From: Amycolatopsis sp. FBCC-B4732
Lineage (GTDB): Bacteria; Actinomycetota; Actinomycetes; Mycobacteriales; Pseudonocardiaceae
Assembly: GCF_023008405.1 (NCBI RefSeq)
Contig: NZ_CP095376.1
Span: 4,240,001 to 4,304,000, forward strand
DNA length: 64,000 nucleotides
Direction of reading: 5' to 3'
Positions 40,233 through 48,535 of this stretch are shown in pieces; the first letter of the stretch is position 1; the number at the start of each line of letters is the position of its first letter. The position numbers and the translations under genes were made by a program. The notes below the pieces were generated by a model. It searched no databases. It had not been told where the DNA came from and was given only the letters and a program-made list of their open reading frames with translations.

Positions 40233-40503
40233 ATGACTCGCCTGCCGGCCCTCGCGCTGACCTTGCTCGTCTGCGCCGCCACCGTCCACGGCCCGGGCGG
40301 CGCCGCCTTTCGCTGCCGCGTCCGAGCACGCTGACCGGGGCGTCGGCGCGCACTCGATCGCGGTGCACCGGGTGCTCACCCGGCTCTCGGTGGAGCCCGC
40401 CGGCCCGGGGAAGCCGGTGCGGATCCACGTCGTACTGGCGGAGGTGACCGTGACGACGGCTTTCGTGACGCCGGGACAGTCGGCCGAGGTCCGGCGCCCC
40501 TGA
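40233..40503 (+). pseudogene. Small secreted protein, apparently frameshifted
   Basis: An ATG with GGAGGGG upstream starts a short signal-like peptide (MTRLPALALTLLVCAATVHG). The frame stops at a TGA after 33 codons. In the next frame, from about 40300, a smooth continuation reads APFAAASEHADRGVGAHSIA and on to EVRRP and a stop at 40501-40503. A single-base shift near 40295-40305 would give a protein of about 90 residues. No family is recognised. The reconstruction is by eye, so it may be a chance pairing. Confidence 0.45.
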
Positions 40504-40627
40504 CCTCGGGAGGCCCACCGGCATCGATCATCCGTTGTCGCCGTCATCGATGCGCTATTGCGTCTTCTCGACGGTCGCAACGAGTGCTACGTTCCTCGTG
40601 GTGCAGGTCGAGACCCGAGGGGCTGCG

Positions 40628-42220
40628 ATGAGGCTTACTCCCAGCGCTCACACCGACTCGTTCTGCCGCGACCGGCTGCCACCCGGCGAGCAGTGGCCGC
40701 GGCTGGTGTTCGACCTGCCGGAGCTGAGCTACCCGGACCGCCTCAACGCCGCGACGGCGCTGCTCGACGCCACGGCCGCCCGCCTCGGCCCGGACCGCCC
40801 GTGCCTGCGTTCACCGCACGAGACGTGGAGCTACGGCGACGTGCTGGCGCGCGCCAACCGGATCGCGCACGTGCTCACCGCCGAGCTCGGTGTCGTGCCC
40901 GGCAACCGCGTGCTGCTGCGCGGCACCAACACGCCGTGGCTCGCCGCGTGCTGGCTCGGCGTCCTCAAGGCGGGGGCCGTCGCCGTCACGACCATGCCGA
41001 TGCTGCGCCGCCACGAGCTCGACAAGATCGCCGACCGCGCCCGCCCGAGCGTCGCCCTCTGCGACGAGCGCCTGCTCGACGAGCTGCCGCCCGGCCTGCC
41101 CGCGGTGCCCTTCGGCACCGAGACGGCCGAGCTGGCCGGCCGCTGCGCCCGCCACCCGGCGACCTTCGCCGACGTGCCCACAGCCGCCGACGACGTCGCG
41201 CTGCTCGCCTTCACCTCCGGCACCACCGGGACACCGAAGGCGACCATGCACTTCCACCGCGACCTGCTCGCGATCGCCGACACGTTCTCCCGGCACGTCG
41301 TGCGCCCCACCGCGGACGACGTGTTCTGCGGAACGCCGCCGCTGGCGTTCACCTTCGGCCTGGGTGGCCTGCTGGTGTTCCCGCTGCGCGCCGGCGCGTC
41401 CACGCTCCTGGTGGAACGCGCGACGCCCAAGGAACTGGCCTCGGTCGTCGCCGAGCACGGCGTGACCGTGCTCTTCACCGCGCCGACCGCCTACCGCGCG
41501 ATCCTCGGCGCCGGCGACGGGCCGCTCCTGGCCGGCGTGCGCCGCGCCGTCTCCGCCGGGGAAGCGCTGCCCGGCGCCGTGGCCGAACGGTACCGCGAGG
41601 TCACCGGCCGCCCGCTGATCGACGGCATCGGCAGCACGGAGCTGCTGCACGTGTTCATCTCCGCGGCCGACGACGACGTCCGCCCCGGCCGGACCGGCAA
41701 GGTCGTGCCCGGGTTCCGCGCCGCCGTCCTCGACCTCGACGGCGCGCCCGTGCCCGACGGGACCCCCGGCCGGCTCGCGGTCCAGGGCCCCACCGGCTGC
41801 CGCTACCTCGAAGACCCGCGGCAGGCCGACTACGTCCGCGACGGCTGGAACATCACCGGCGACACCTACGTCCGCGAGCCCGACGGCTACTTCCGGTTCG
41901 TGGCGCGCAGCGACGACATGATCGTCTCCTCCGGTTACAACATCGCGGCCCCGGAGGTCGAAGAAGTGCTGCTGACACACCCCGACGTCGAGGAGTGCGC
42001 GGTCGTCGGCACGCCCGACCCGGACCGGGGCTCGGTCGTGACCGCCTTCGTCGTGCTGCGACCCGGCGCCGCTCCCGGCCCGGACCTCGTGCACGCCCTG
42101 CAGGAGCACGCCAAAGCCGTTGCGGCGCCGTACAAGTACCCGCGCCGGGTGCGCTTCATCGACGCGCTGCCGCGCAACGCCAGCGGGAAGCTCCAGCGGT
42201 TCCTGCTGCGCGAGCGCTGA
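40628..42220 (+). CDS. Aryl/acyl-CoA ligase (benzoate- or 2-aminobenzoate-CoA ligase-like)
   Basis: A 530-residue ANL ligase. The P-loop is FTSGTTGTPKATMHFHRD; the substrate region AFTFGLGGLLVFPLRAGAS, A5 GIGSTELLHVFIS, A8 RSDDMIVSSGYNIAAPEVE and the terminal ASGKLQRFLL are typical of benzoate/aminobenzoate-CoA ligases. It probably activates an aromatic acid with CoA, but no aromatic ring-cleavage genes are near. The ATG at 40628 is supported by GAGGGG 5 bases upstream; the frame extends to 40535. A hairpin follows the stop. Confidence 0.8.
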   Translation: MRLTPSAHTDSFCRDRLPPGEQWPRLVFDLPELSYPDRLNAATALLDATAARLGPDRPCLRSPHETWSYGDVLARANRIAHVLTAELGVVPGNRVLLRGTNTPWLAACWLGVLKAGAVAVTTMPMLRRHELDKIADRARPSVALCDERLLDELPPGLPAVPFGTETAELAGRCARHPATFADVPTAADDVALLAFTSGTTGTPKATMHFHRDLLAIADTFSRHVVRPTADDVFCGTPPLAFTFGLGGLLVFPLRAGASTLLVERATPKELASVVAEHGVTVLFTAPTAYRAILGAGDGPLLAGVRRAVSAGEALPGAVAERYREVTGRPLIDGIGSTELLHVFISAADDDVRPGRTGKVVPGFRAAVLDLDGAPVPDGTPGRLAVQGPTGCRYLEDPRQADYVRDGWNITGDTYVREPDGYFRFVARSDDMIVSSGYNIAAPEVEEVLLTHPDVEECAVVGTPDPDRGSVVTAFVVLRPGAAPGPDLVHALQEHAKAVAAPYKYPRRVRFIDALPRNASGKLQRFLLRER

Positions 42221-42225
42221 CGGGG

Positions 42226-42269
42226 GTGACGGACCCGCTGCCGAGGTGGGGTGGCGGTGGGCCCGTCAC
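42226..42269 (+). terminator. Hairpin after the CoA ligase gene
   Basis: The arms GTGACGGACCCGCTGCC and GGCGGTGGGCCCGTCAC (14 of 17 paired) begin 6 bases after the stop codon. No T-run. The rest of the 42221-42645 intergenic stretch holds the SOS-like palindrome and nothing else recognised. Confidence 0.55.
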
Positions 42270-42313
42270 GTCTGAGGGAGGTCGAGGACATGACCCCAGC
42301 TTAGCCGAATATT

Positions 42314-42327
42314 CGAACACGTGTTCG
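42314..42327. promoter_or_regulatory. SOS (LexA) box-like perfect palindrome
   Basis: CGAACACGTGTTCG is a perfect 14-bp palindrome, and the flanking T gives TCGAAC-N4-GTTCG, matching the actinobacterial LexA box. It lies 330 bases before the J-domain/NERD gene and about 95 bases after the ligase stop. The regulated gene is not certain because of the long gap. Confidence 0.55.
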
Positions 42328-42645
42328 CGTCTGTTCAGGTGAATTCCGACCACGAAAAGTCACCATAACCCCGGCTTTCCGGCCCGTTACAACACTTCCG
42401 GGCGACATTAAGTCCTCAATGGACAGTCACAGAGCACCACAAACGCGCTCCGGGGACCGGACGGCGGCCCGTCACGCGCCCGGCCACCCGCCGCGAACGG
42501 GGTCCCGCGAAGCGCGGTAAAACTCCGGACACGGCCCTGACCTGGTCCGCAGGACCATCACCCTGGCGCGCCGCGGAGGCGGTCGCCGGGGCCGGAACCC
42601 GACCCCATAAGGTTTTCGCGCAGCCATCCGGAGGTGAACGCCAGC

Positions 42646-43740
42646 GTGCCCGAGGTCGACTACTACGAGGTGCTCGGCGTCCGCCGGGACGCCACGGCGT
42701 CCGACGTCAAAACGGCCTACCGCAGGCTGGCCAAGAGCATGCACCCGGACGGCGGCGGCACCGTCGGCACGTTCCGGCTGCTGCGCGAGGCCTACGACGT
42801 CCTGAGCGACCCCGTCAGCCGCGCCCGCTACGACTCCGGCGGCGCCACCGTGGTGCCCGTGCCGGTCCGCCCGCGGCCACGGCGGCGCTTCGGCGACGAG
42901 CCCGGGTTCGTCCCCGACCTGCCCGACCTGGACGCCGAAGACCTGAGCTGGTGGCACTTCGCCGGCGAGGACACCCGGATGCGGCACGGCCGCCGCCGCG
43001 GGCCGGGGCACACGCCGGTCGTCGCCGCGGTGGCCGGCATGGTGCTCGTGCTGCTGCCGCTGGTCACCGGGGTCGGGTTCTCGCCGCCGGTGCTCGTCGT
43101 GTGGCTGCTGCTGACCGCGGGCACGGCAGTGCTCGTCCAGCGGCTGGCGCGCGGCTACCTGCGCGCCGCACGCGCCCGCGACGCCTACGCCGAGGAGTTC
43201 GGCGGCCGCACCACCTTCGGCGCGCCGGGCACCGAACGCGACGAGCTGGCCGAGCGCCTGACGGCCGAGCTGCTCGAGGCCTACCTGACCCGCCTCCCCG
43301 GCGCCCGCATCTTCCACGGCCTCGCCTGGCCCGGCTCGGTGTTCGCCGACGTCGACCACGCGGTGCTGTGCGGCAAGCGCCTGGTGCTCATCGAGTCCAA
43401 GCTCTGGCTGCCGGGCCACTACGAGACCGCCGAAGACGGACGCCTGTTGCGCAACGGGAGGCCGTTCCGCGGCGGCGGGAGCCGGCTCGCCGAGAGCCTC
43501 GCGGCCTACCGCGACCTGCTGCCGGGCGTGGCCCTGCGCGGCGCGATGATCGTGTACCCGAGCCGCAGCGGCGACCTGACCACGGCCGACCCCGGCGACC
43601 TGACGGCGGCGCCGATGACGCCGGAGGAGTTCCTGCACGAGATCGGCGAGTGGCTGGCGGCCGATCCGTCCACTGTGGACCACCAAGCGCTGCGGACGGT
43701 CCGCGACCAGGTCGTCGGCGGAGGCGGCCGCGCGGCGTGA
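42646..43740 (+). CDS. J-domain, membrane, NERD-nuclease-like fusion protein
   Basis: About 364 residues. An N-terminal J domain (DYYEVLGVRRDATASDVKTA, HPD in SMHPDGGG) is followed by an acidic/arginine linker. Two membrane helices come next (VVAAVAGMVLVLLPLVTGV and VLVVWLLLTAGTAVLV). The C-terminal domain resembles NERD: FADVDHAVLCGKRLVLIESK contains a D-(x)n-ExK nuclease-like pattern. The protein may recruit Hsp70 to the membrane and act on nucleic acid. GTG starts at 42634 and 42646 are possible; GGAGG is too close to the first. It is followed by the 53-bp element copy 2. Confidence 0.75.
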   Translation: MPEVDYYEVLGVRRDATASDVKTAYRRLAKSMHPDGGGTVGTFRLLREAYDVLSDPVSRARYDSGGATVVPVPVRPRPRRRFGDEPGFVPDLPDLDAEDLSWWHFAGEDTRMRHGRRRGPGHTPVVAAVAGMVLVLLPLVTGVGFSPPVLVVWLLLTAGTAVLVQRLARGYLRAARARDAYAEEFGGRTTFGAPGTERDELAERLTAELLEAYLTRLPGARIFHGLAWPGSVFADVDHAVLCGKRLVLIESKLWLPGHYETAEDGRLLRNGRPFRGGGSRLAESLAAYRDLLPGVALRGAMIVYPSRSGDLTTADPGDLTAAPMTPEEFLHEIGEWLAADPSTVDHQALRTVRDQVVGGGGRAA

Positions 43741-43819
43741 CCCGCCCCGCCTCGCTCCCGGCGCGCGGCGGCGAGCCAGGGCTGCGCCGGACGGGCGTGG
43801 CTGGTCCGGCGGTCACAAC

Positions 43820-43872
43820 GTCATGAACGAGTCGTTCACCTCGCCGGACGCGGTGAAAGGGTCGTTCATGAC
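43820..43872. repeat. 53-bp palindromic dispersed element, copy 2
   Basis: Left arm GTCATGAACGAGTCGTTCAC, centre CTCGCCGGACGCG, right arm GTGAAAGGGTCGTTCATGAC. The left arm is identical to copy 1 (16079-16131) and the right arm differs by one base. The centre is the exact reverse complement of the copy 1 centre. It sits between the J-domain/NERD and LysE genes and could form a terminator hairpin. Confidence 0.8.
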
Positions 43873-43926
43873 GTCCGGACCCGCCGGCCCGCCACGCGGG
43901 GTCGCCGGACCAGCGGCGCCGGCCCG

Positions 43927-44532
43927 ATGAGCCCCGTCGCCACGCTGGGCACCGTCCTGCTCGCCTACCTCCCGGCCGCGGTCTCCCCCGGCCCGAACTT
44001 CATCCTCATCGCCCACACCGCGGCCGCCGGCACCCGCCGGGCCGCGCTGGCCGTCGCGCTCGGGGTCGTCGCCGCCGGGGGTCTCCTGGCCGCCGTCGCC
44101 GTCTTCGGGCTCGGCGCCGTCCTGGCGCACCGCCCCTGGCTCGCCACGGCCCTCCGCATCGTCTGCGGCGCCTACCTGGCCTGGCTCGGCCTCCGCCTGT
44201 GGCTGACCGCCAGGGCCCCGGAATCCGCCCCGCCGGAAGCCCGCGGCAACGCGTTCCGCCGGGGCGTCGTCAGCAACCTCACCAACCCGAAGGCCGCGGC
44301 CTTCTTCGGCAGCGTCCTGACCGCGACCCTGCCGCCCACCGAGCCCACCGCCGTCAAGGCCGCCGCCGTCGCGCTGATCGTCGCCGCGTCGGCGGCCTGG
44401 CACCTGAGCGGGGCCCTGCTGTTCTCCTCCCCCGCCACCCAGCGCTGGTACGCCCACGCGAAACCGGCCCTCAACCGGGTCGTGGGCACGATCCTCGTCG
44501 TACTCGGGGTCGTCCTGGCCACAACGCCGTGA
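43927..44532 (+). CDS. LysE/RhtB-family amino-acid exporter
   Basis: A 201-residue inner-membrane protein with about six hydrophobic segments. The N-terminal signature SPGPNFILIAHTAAAGTRRAA and the central GAYLAWLGLRLWL, NLTNPKAAAFF are characteristic of LysE/RhtB exporters. It probably exports a basic or neutral amino acid or homoserine-type metabolite. The stop codon lies within a strong hairpin shared with the convergent carboxypeptidase gene. Confidence 0.85.
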   Translation: MSPVATLGTVLLAYLPAAVSPGPNFILIAHTAAAGTRRAALAVALGVVAAGGLLAAVAVFGLGAVLAHRPWLATALRIVCGAYLAWLGLRLWLTARAPESAPPEARGNAFRRGVVSNLTNPKAAAFFGSVLTATLPPTEPTAVKAAAVALIVAASAAWHLSGALLFSSPATQRWYAHAKPALNRVVGTILVVLGVVLATTP

Positions 44533-44566
44533 AGGCCCCCTCGCGGCGGGCGAGGAGGCCTTCACG
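44528..44566. terminator. Bidirectional terminator between lysE-like and carboxypeptidase genes
   Basis: A 17-bp stem with one mismatch (left CGTGAAGGCCCCCTCGC, right GCGAGGAGGCCTTCACG) and a 5-base loop GGCGG. It overlaps the LysE stop and ends 12 bases before the convergent gene's stop. Confidence 0.75.
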
Positions 44567-44578
44567 AACCCACGAGAA

Positions 44579-47074
44579 CTACCGGACGCCGCCCGAAGCG
44601 CGCTGCTTCTGCGCGTGCGCGGAGCGGGTGCAGACCTCGCCGACGTCGACCGTCTGGCCGCGGTCGACGAAGACGTCCGCCACGCCGACGAGCTTGCCCT
44701 TCGGCGACGAGCACGTCAGCTGGTAGGCCTCCTTCGTCCCGTACGTCGGCGGGATCGGCGACGAGAACGACACGTCCCCGGCCCAGTCGTCGACGGCGTT
44801 CGGGTCGGCCTGGTCGTAGTTGACCACCACGGCCTTGTAGTCGCCGGCCGGCGGGTCGAACAGCACGGCGTGCTCGGACGTCGTACCGCCGTTGGCCGAC
44901 GAGCTGACCAGGTTGCCCGCCGAGTCGTAGACGTAGAGGTCCCAGTCGGTCGCGGTGTTCGCCCAGTTGATGTTGACGCTGAACTTCCCGTTGTCGACCT
45001 TGGGCAGGCCGTCGACGTGGAAGGTGAACGAGTCACCCGCTGCGTCGGCCGGGTAGTTCTGGTTGATCGGCGGCACGCCGGCCGGGTTGGCGACCGCGTA
45101 ACCCTGCTGCGCCGGGCCCTGCGGGTCGCGCCCGTACCGGCCGGCCACGTACGGCCGCGTCGACGGGTTGACCGACCAGGCGAAGCGCCCGCCGGAGGTG
45201 GTGAACTTCGAGTTCAGGTCGTCGGTGTAGTAGATCGGCGGCTTGGTGGAGCCGTCGGGCTGGATCACCGGCGACGTCGGCGTCTGGAACGTCTTGTGCA
45301 GCTTGAGCTGGTAGCCCTTCGGCGCCGAACCGATCAGCGTCGAGTGCTGCTGCGGGTCGGCCGCGTTGCCCAGCATGTCCAGGAAAGCCTGCCGGTTGCC
45401 GCCCTTGCCGGCCCCGGCCGCGGGGGCCAGGCCTTCGTACTCCGCCACGACGCTGTCGGCGTAGGGGCCGTGGAAGCCGTTGCCGCCGACCTCGATGGTG
45501 AAGCCCCAGCCACCGGTGGCCCAGTACGACCAGTCCTCGGTGGTGCCGGTGGTGTCGTAGAGCGCCCAGCTCGGCTCGCTGGTGTAGCCGTTGCGCGAGG
45601 CCAGCTTGTCACCGAGGGCCTTGTACTGCGGTTCCTCCAGCGGCGCGCGGACGTCCGCCACGCCCGGCGGGCGCAGCACCAGTGCGGCGACGGTGTGCAT
45701 CGTGATCAGGTTCGTGACCTGGCGCGACGACACGATCGAGCGGACGTTGCGCACCTCGGGCTCGCTGAACGGCGCGGACCCGCGGAAGGTGTCGCCGCTC
45801 CAGGACAGCTCGGCGCCGTTGCCGCCCCAGAAGCCGCCGTAGTTGCGGTTCGGGTCGGTGCCGCGGACGCGCCCGCCCGGGTTCGCCTTGCACACGCCGG
45901 TCGCGAACTGCGGCGGCGAGTCGTTGACGTTGCAGTTCTTGCGCTTCATCTCGTAGTCGAACCGGGTGAAGTCACCCTTCGGCTCGGCCTCGCGGGAGAT
46001 CTCGAAGCCGTCCGGGTTGACGATCGGCACGATGATGTTGCGCGTCTTGCTCACCATGCTGCGGATGGCGGCGTCGTGCGAGTAGCCGTTGATCAGCTCG
46101 TACGCCCACTCGATGACGTGCTCGGCGGCCGGCCACTCCCGGGCGTGGTGCACACCCATGGTGAAGTTGACCGGCTTGCCGTCGGTCACGTTCTTGACGT
46201 CGGTGGCGATTTCGACGCCGACGACGTCGCGGCCTTCCCAGGTCGATTCCGGCATGGTGAACGCCGAGACCAGGTTCGGGTTCTTGCGGGCGAGCTCCTT
46301 GAGCTCGTAGTTGTACTCGTAGAGGTGCCGGTAGCTGGTGCGCCCGGACGGCAGCGCGGAGGCCGCGGTCTTCGCGGCGTACTCGCGGTCGGTCTTGGCG
46401 TCCTGGACCGACTTGGCCGACAGGTCCGCCTCGACGACCTTCGACTTGAAGCCGCTGCCGGAGAGCGTCTTGCGGTCGGCGTCGTTCGCCAGCACCACCT
46501 CGACGCCGGTCGCGTCGCCCTTCTCGGTGACGTCGAGGCCGAGGCCGTTGAGCTTGTTCTTGTCGGCGCGCGTCGGCGTCTCGACGCGGACGAGCTCCGC
46601 GCGCTGCGCCGCGGCCGCGGTGCCGGTCGGCGTGCCCTGCGGGGTCAGCGCGAGGAAGTCGACGCCGAGCTGGGCCTGCCCGGCCGAGCCGCCGTAACGG
46701 CAGCCCTGGACGACGAGCTGCTGGCCCTTCTTCACGAAGCTCTCGGCGAGTTCGTGGGTGCGCAACGCGGTCGACGCGGCGACGACGACGCCGGTCGCCT
46801 TGTCGAAAACGGCGACGTCCCAGTCGCCTTCGGTGCCCGGCGTCGCCTTGAGGCGGGCCTGGACGAGACCGTCCACGGTGGACGTCAGCTCGCGGCGATC
46901 GGTGCCCGAGGTGCCCTTGGGCAGCACTTTCGCGAAGCACGAGCGGGGTACGGACTTGTCGGCGCGCAGGATGTTCTGCGCCGCACCGGCGGTACCGGCC
47001 GGTAGCGCGACGAACGTTCCGGCCAGCGCGACGGCCGAAGCCAGCAACACTAGCCGTCTTGGTGAATTCCCCAC
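44579..47074 (-). CDS. Secreted M14 zinc carboxypeptidase
   Basis: About 831 residues. A Sec signal (GNSPRRLVLLASAVALAGTF..AGAA) is followed by a propeptide-like region and the M14 domain: zinc ligands in GVHHAREWPAAEH (HxxE) and TMHTVA, substrate-binding GTDPNRNYGG, and the catalytic glutamate in FTIEVGGNGF. The C-terminal third has a pre-peptidase-type beta domain (WDLYVYDSAGNLVSSS). It would remove C-terminal residues from extracellular proteins. The GTG at 47074 is chosen because AAGGAGG lies 9 bases upstream; the frame extends to 47107. Confidence 0.88.
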   Translation of the reverse strand: MGNSPRRLVLLASAVALAGTFVALPAGTAGAAQNILRADKSVPRSCFAKVLPKGTSGTDRRELTSTVDGLVQARLKATPGTEGDWDVAVFDKATGVVVAASTALRTHELAESFVKKGQQLVVQGCRYGGSAGQAQLGVDFLALTPQGTPTGTAAAAQRAELVRVETPTRADKNKLNGLGLDVTEKGDATGVEVVLANDADRKTLSGSGFKSKVVEADLSAKSVQDAKTDREYAAKTAASALPSGRTSYRHLYEYNYELKELARKNPNLVSAFTMPESTWEGRDVVGVEIATDVKNVTDGKPVNFTMGVHHAREWPAAEHVIEWAYELINGYSHDAAIRSMVSKTRNIIVPIVNPDGFEISREAEPKGDFTRFDYEMKRKNCNVNDSPPQFATGVCKANPGGRVRGTDPNRNYGGFWGGNGAELSWSGDTFRGSAPFSEPEVRNVRSIVSSRQVTNLITMHTVAALVLRPPGVADVRAPLEEPQYKALGDKLASRNGYTSEPSWALYDTTGTTEDWSYWATGGWGFTIEVGGNGFHGPYADSVVAEYEGLAPAAGAGKGGNRQAFLDMLGNAADPQQHSTLIGSAPKGYQLKLHKTFQTPTSPVIQPDGSTKPPIYYTDDLNSKFTTSGGRFAWSVNPSTRPYVAGRYGRDPQGPAQQGYAVANPAGVPPINQNYPADAAGDSFTFHVDGLPKVDNGKFSVNINWANTATDWDLYVYDSAGNLVSSSANGGTTSEHAVLFDPPAGDYKAVVVNYDQADPNAVDDWAGDVSFSSPIPPTYGTKEAYQLTCSSPKGKLVGVADVFVDRGQTVDVGEVCTRSAHAQKQRASGGVR

Positions 47075-47248
47075 AGGAAAAGACCTCCTTGCCGAGGCCG
47101 GCAGCACGGACGTACCGGTAGCGAGTGACCATAATGGAGGAAATCCGGCTGCGGTAACCGCCGTAAGTCGTACAGCCTCAAGCCCGTACGGCTGCCCGAA
47201 TGGACCTTTTCACCGGGAGTTCAACCGGTGGTCGGCTACTGTCGGTCC

Positions 47249-47902
47249 ATGGTCACGGTCCCTGCGCGACGGGTTTCGGTCGCGGTCTCGCTCAGTGGTC
47301 TGGCCGCCTTGGCGATCGGCGCCGGCCTGGTGCTGCTGCTGCAGGTCATCCCGCCGACCGACGCGATCAGCCCGACCCGCCGCACGATCAGCGAGTACGG
47401 CCTGTCCGACCACAAGTGGGTGTTCGACCTCGCGGTCGTCCTGGTGGCCCTGGGCTCGGCCGCGGGCCTGGCGGTGCTGGCCGGGCAACGGCGGCTGCCG
47501 GTCCCCGCGGCCATCCTGGGTACATTGTGGACGGTCGGGCTGCTGGTCATCGTGGCTTTCCCGAAGCCGGACTGGGCCACGGTCTCCCGCGCGGACTTCG
47601 GCGGGACGCTGCACCGGATCGCGAGCGTGGTGGCGTTCGTGGCGTTGCCGCTGGCGGTGCTGGTGGCGGCGGCGACGGCGTTCCCGGCGTCACCGGGACG
47701 GCGCCGGCTCGCACGCGTGCTGGCGATCCTGTCGCTGGGCTGGTTCGCGGTGATCCTGGGCGCGGTGGTGGTGGCCGCGGCCGAGGACGGCCGCTGGTGG
47801 ACCCTGATCCCGCTCGGCCTGGTGGAACGCGGGATGGCGCTGACGGAGCTGATCGCACTGGGCGTCCTGCTGGCGCCGGTCAGGGTGCGGCAACAGCAGT
47901 GA
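47249..47902 (+). CDS. DUF998-family membrane protein
   Basis: A 217-residue protein with six hydrophobic segments and the DUF998 pattern PTRRTISEYGLSDHKWVFDL in the first loop, with GGTLHRIASVVAF and a PL/GLVERGMALTE segment later. The function of the family is unknown. ATG at 47249 lacks a Shine-Dalgarno sequence; a GTG at 47228 is an alternative. It converges on the SnoaL-like gene. Confidence 0.75.
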   Translation: MVTVPARRVSVAVSLSGLAALAIGAGLVLLLQVIPPTDAISPTRRTISEYGLSDHKWVFDLAVVLVALGSAAGLAVLAGQRRLPVPAAILGTLWTVGLLVIVAFPKPDWATVSRADFGGTLHRIASVVAFVALPLAVLVAAATAFPASPGRRRLARVLAILSLGWFAVILGAVVVAAAEDGRWWTLIPLGLVERGMALTELIALGVLLAPVRVRQQQ

Positions 47903-47908
47903 CGACCG

Positions 47909-48460
47909 TCAGGCCAGCTCCGGCTCCACGGTGTTCACCAGCCGCGGATCGGGTTCGCCGCTCGACATCTTCAGGAACCCCCGCGCGACCCGGGCCAGCA
48001 GCAGCCAGTTCTTCGGCTTCTTCTTGTCCACCCCGCCGACGAGCTGCTTGAGCATCGAAAGCGTGTCGAAGTAGATCCGCTCGCACACGAGCCTCTCCTG
48101 CGCGTCGAACACGAAATAAGCCGTCATGCGCACGCGGAAGCGCGAACCCGTCGCCGGGACCGGGCCCAGCGGGCCCGAATGCGTGCCCAGCAGCCAGAAC
48201 TCCACGATGACCGCGTCGGCGCTGTGCCGCAGCGCGATCAGCTCGTGGTGCTGGTCGGGGAACGCCGTGCGCGTGTCGTGGTAGTAGCCGCGGACCGCGC
48301 TGTCGCCGTCGTGGACCGTCATCGTCGCGATGACCTCGTAGTGCGGGTGGGGGAACGTCGACAGCGTCGCGTCCCAGTCCTGGGCGACCTCGTCGCGGAA
48401 GTGGTCGAGCACCAGCTTCTGCCGGGCCGCGAGGACTTCGGGAGCGGGGATCTGCGGCAT
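47909..48460 (-). CDS. SnoaL/NTF2-like protein
   Basis: A 183-residue protein of the NTF2 fold: a helical N-terminus, HPHYEVIATMTVHDGDSAVRGYY, and beta-sheet segments ELIALRHSADAVIVEFWLLG and RMTAYFVFDAQERLVCERIYFD. Such proteins are hydrolases, cyclases or binding proteins; this one has no recognisable catalytic set. The ATG follows AGGAG by 6 bases. It diverges from a P450 gene across 75 bases carrying two matching operators, so they are probably co-regulated. Confidence 0.75.
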   Translation of the reverse strand: MPQIPAPEVLAARQKLVLDHFRDEVAQDWDATLSTFPHPHYEVIATMTVHDGDSAVRGYYHDTRTAFPDQHHELIALRHSADAVIVEFWLLGTHSGPLGPVPATGSRFRVRMTAYFVFDAQERLVCERIYFDTLSMLKQLVGGVDKKKPKNWLLLARVARGFLKMSSGEPDPRLVNTVEPELA

Positions 48461-48474
48461 GACGGCTCCTATAT

Positions 48475-48511
48475 CTACGGCGTAGGTATCCGACGATAAC
48501 CTACACTGTAG
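48475..48511. promoter_or_regulatory. Paired CTAC-N3-GTAG operators
   Basis: Two dyads, CTACGGCGTAG (48475-48485) and CTACACTGTAG (48501-48511), lie 26 bases apart centre to centre in the divergent SnoaL-like/P450 intergenic region. The TetR-family regulator encoded after the P450 gene is the obvious candidate ligand. Confidence 0.65.
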
Positions 48512-48535
48512 ACACGCCGAAAGAAGGGGGAAGCC

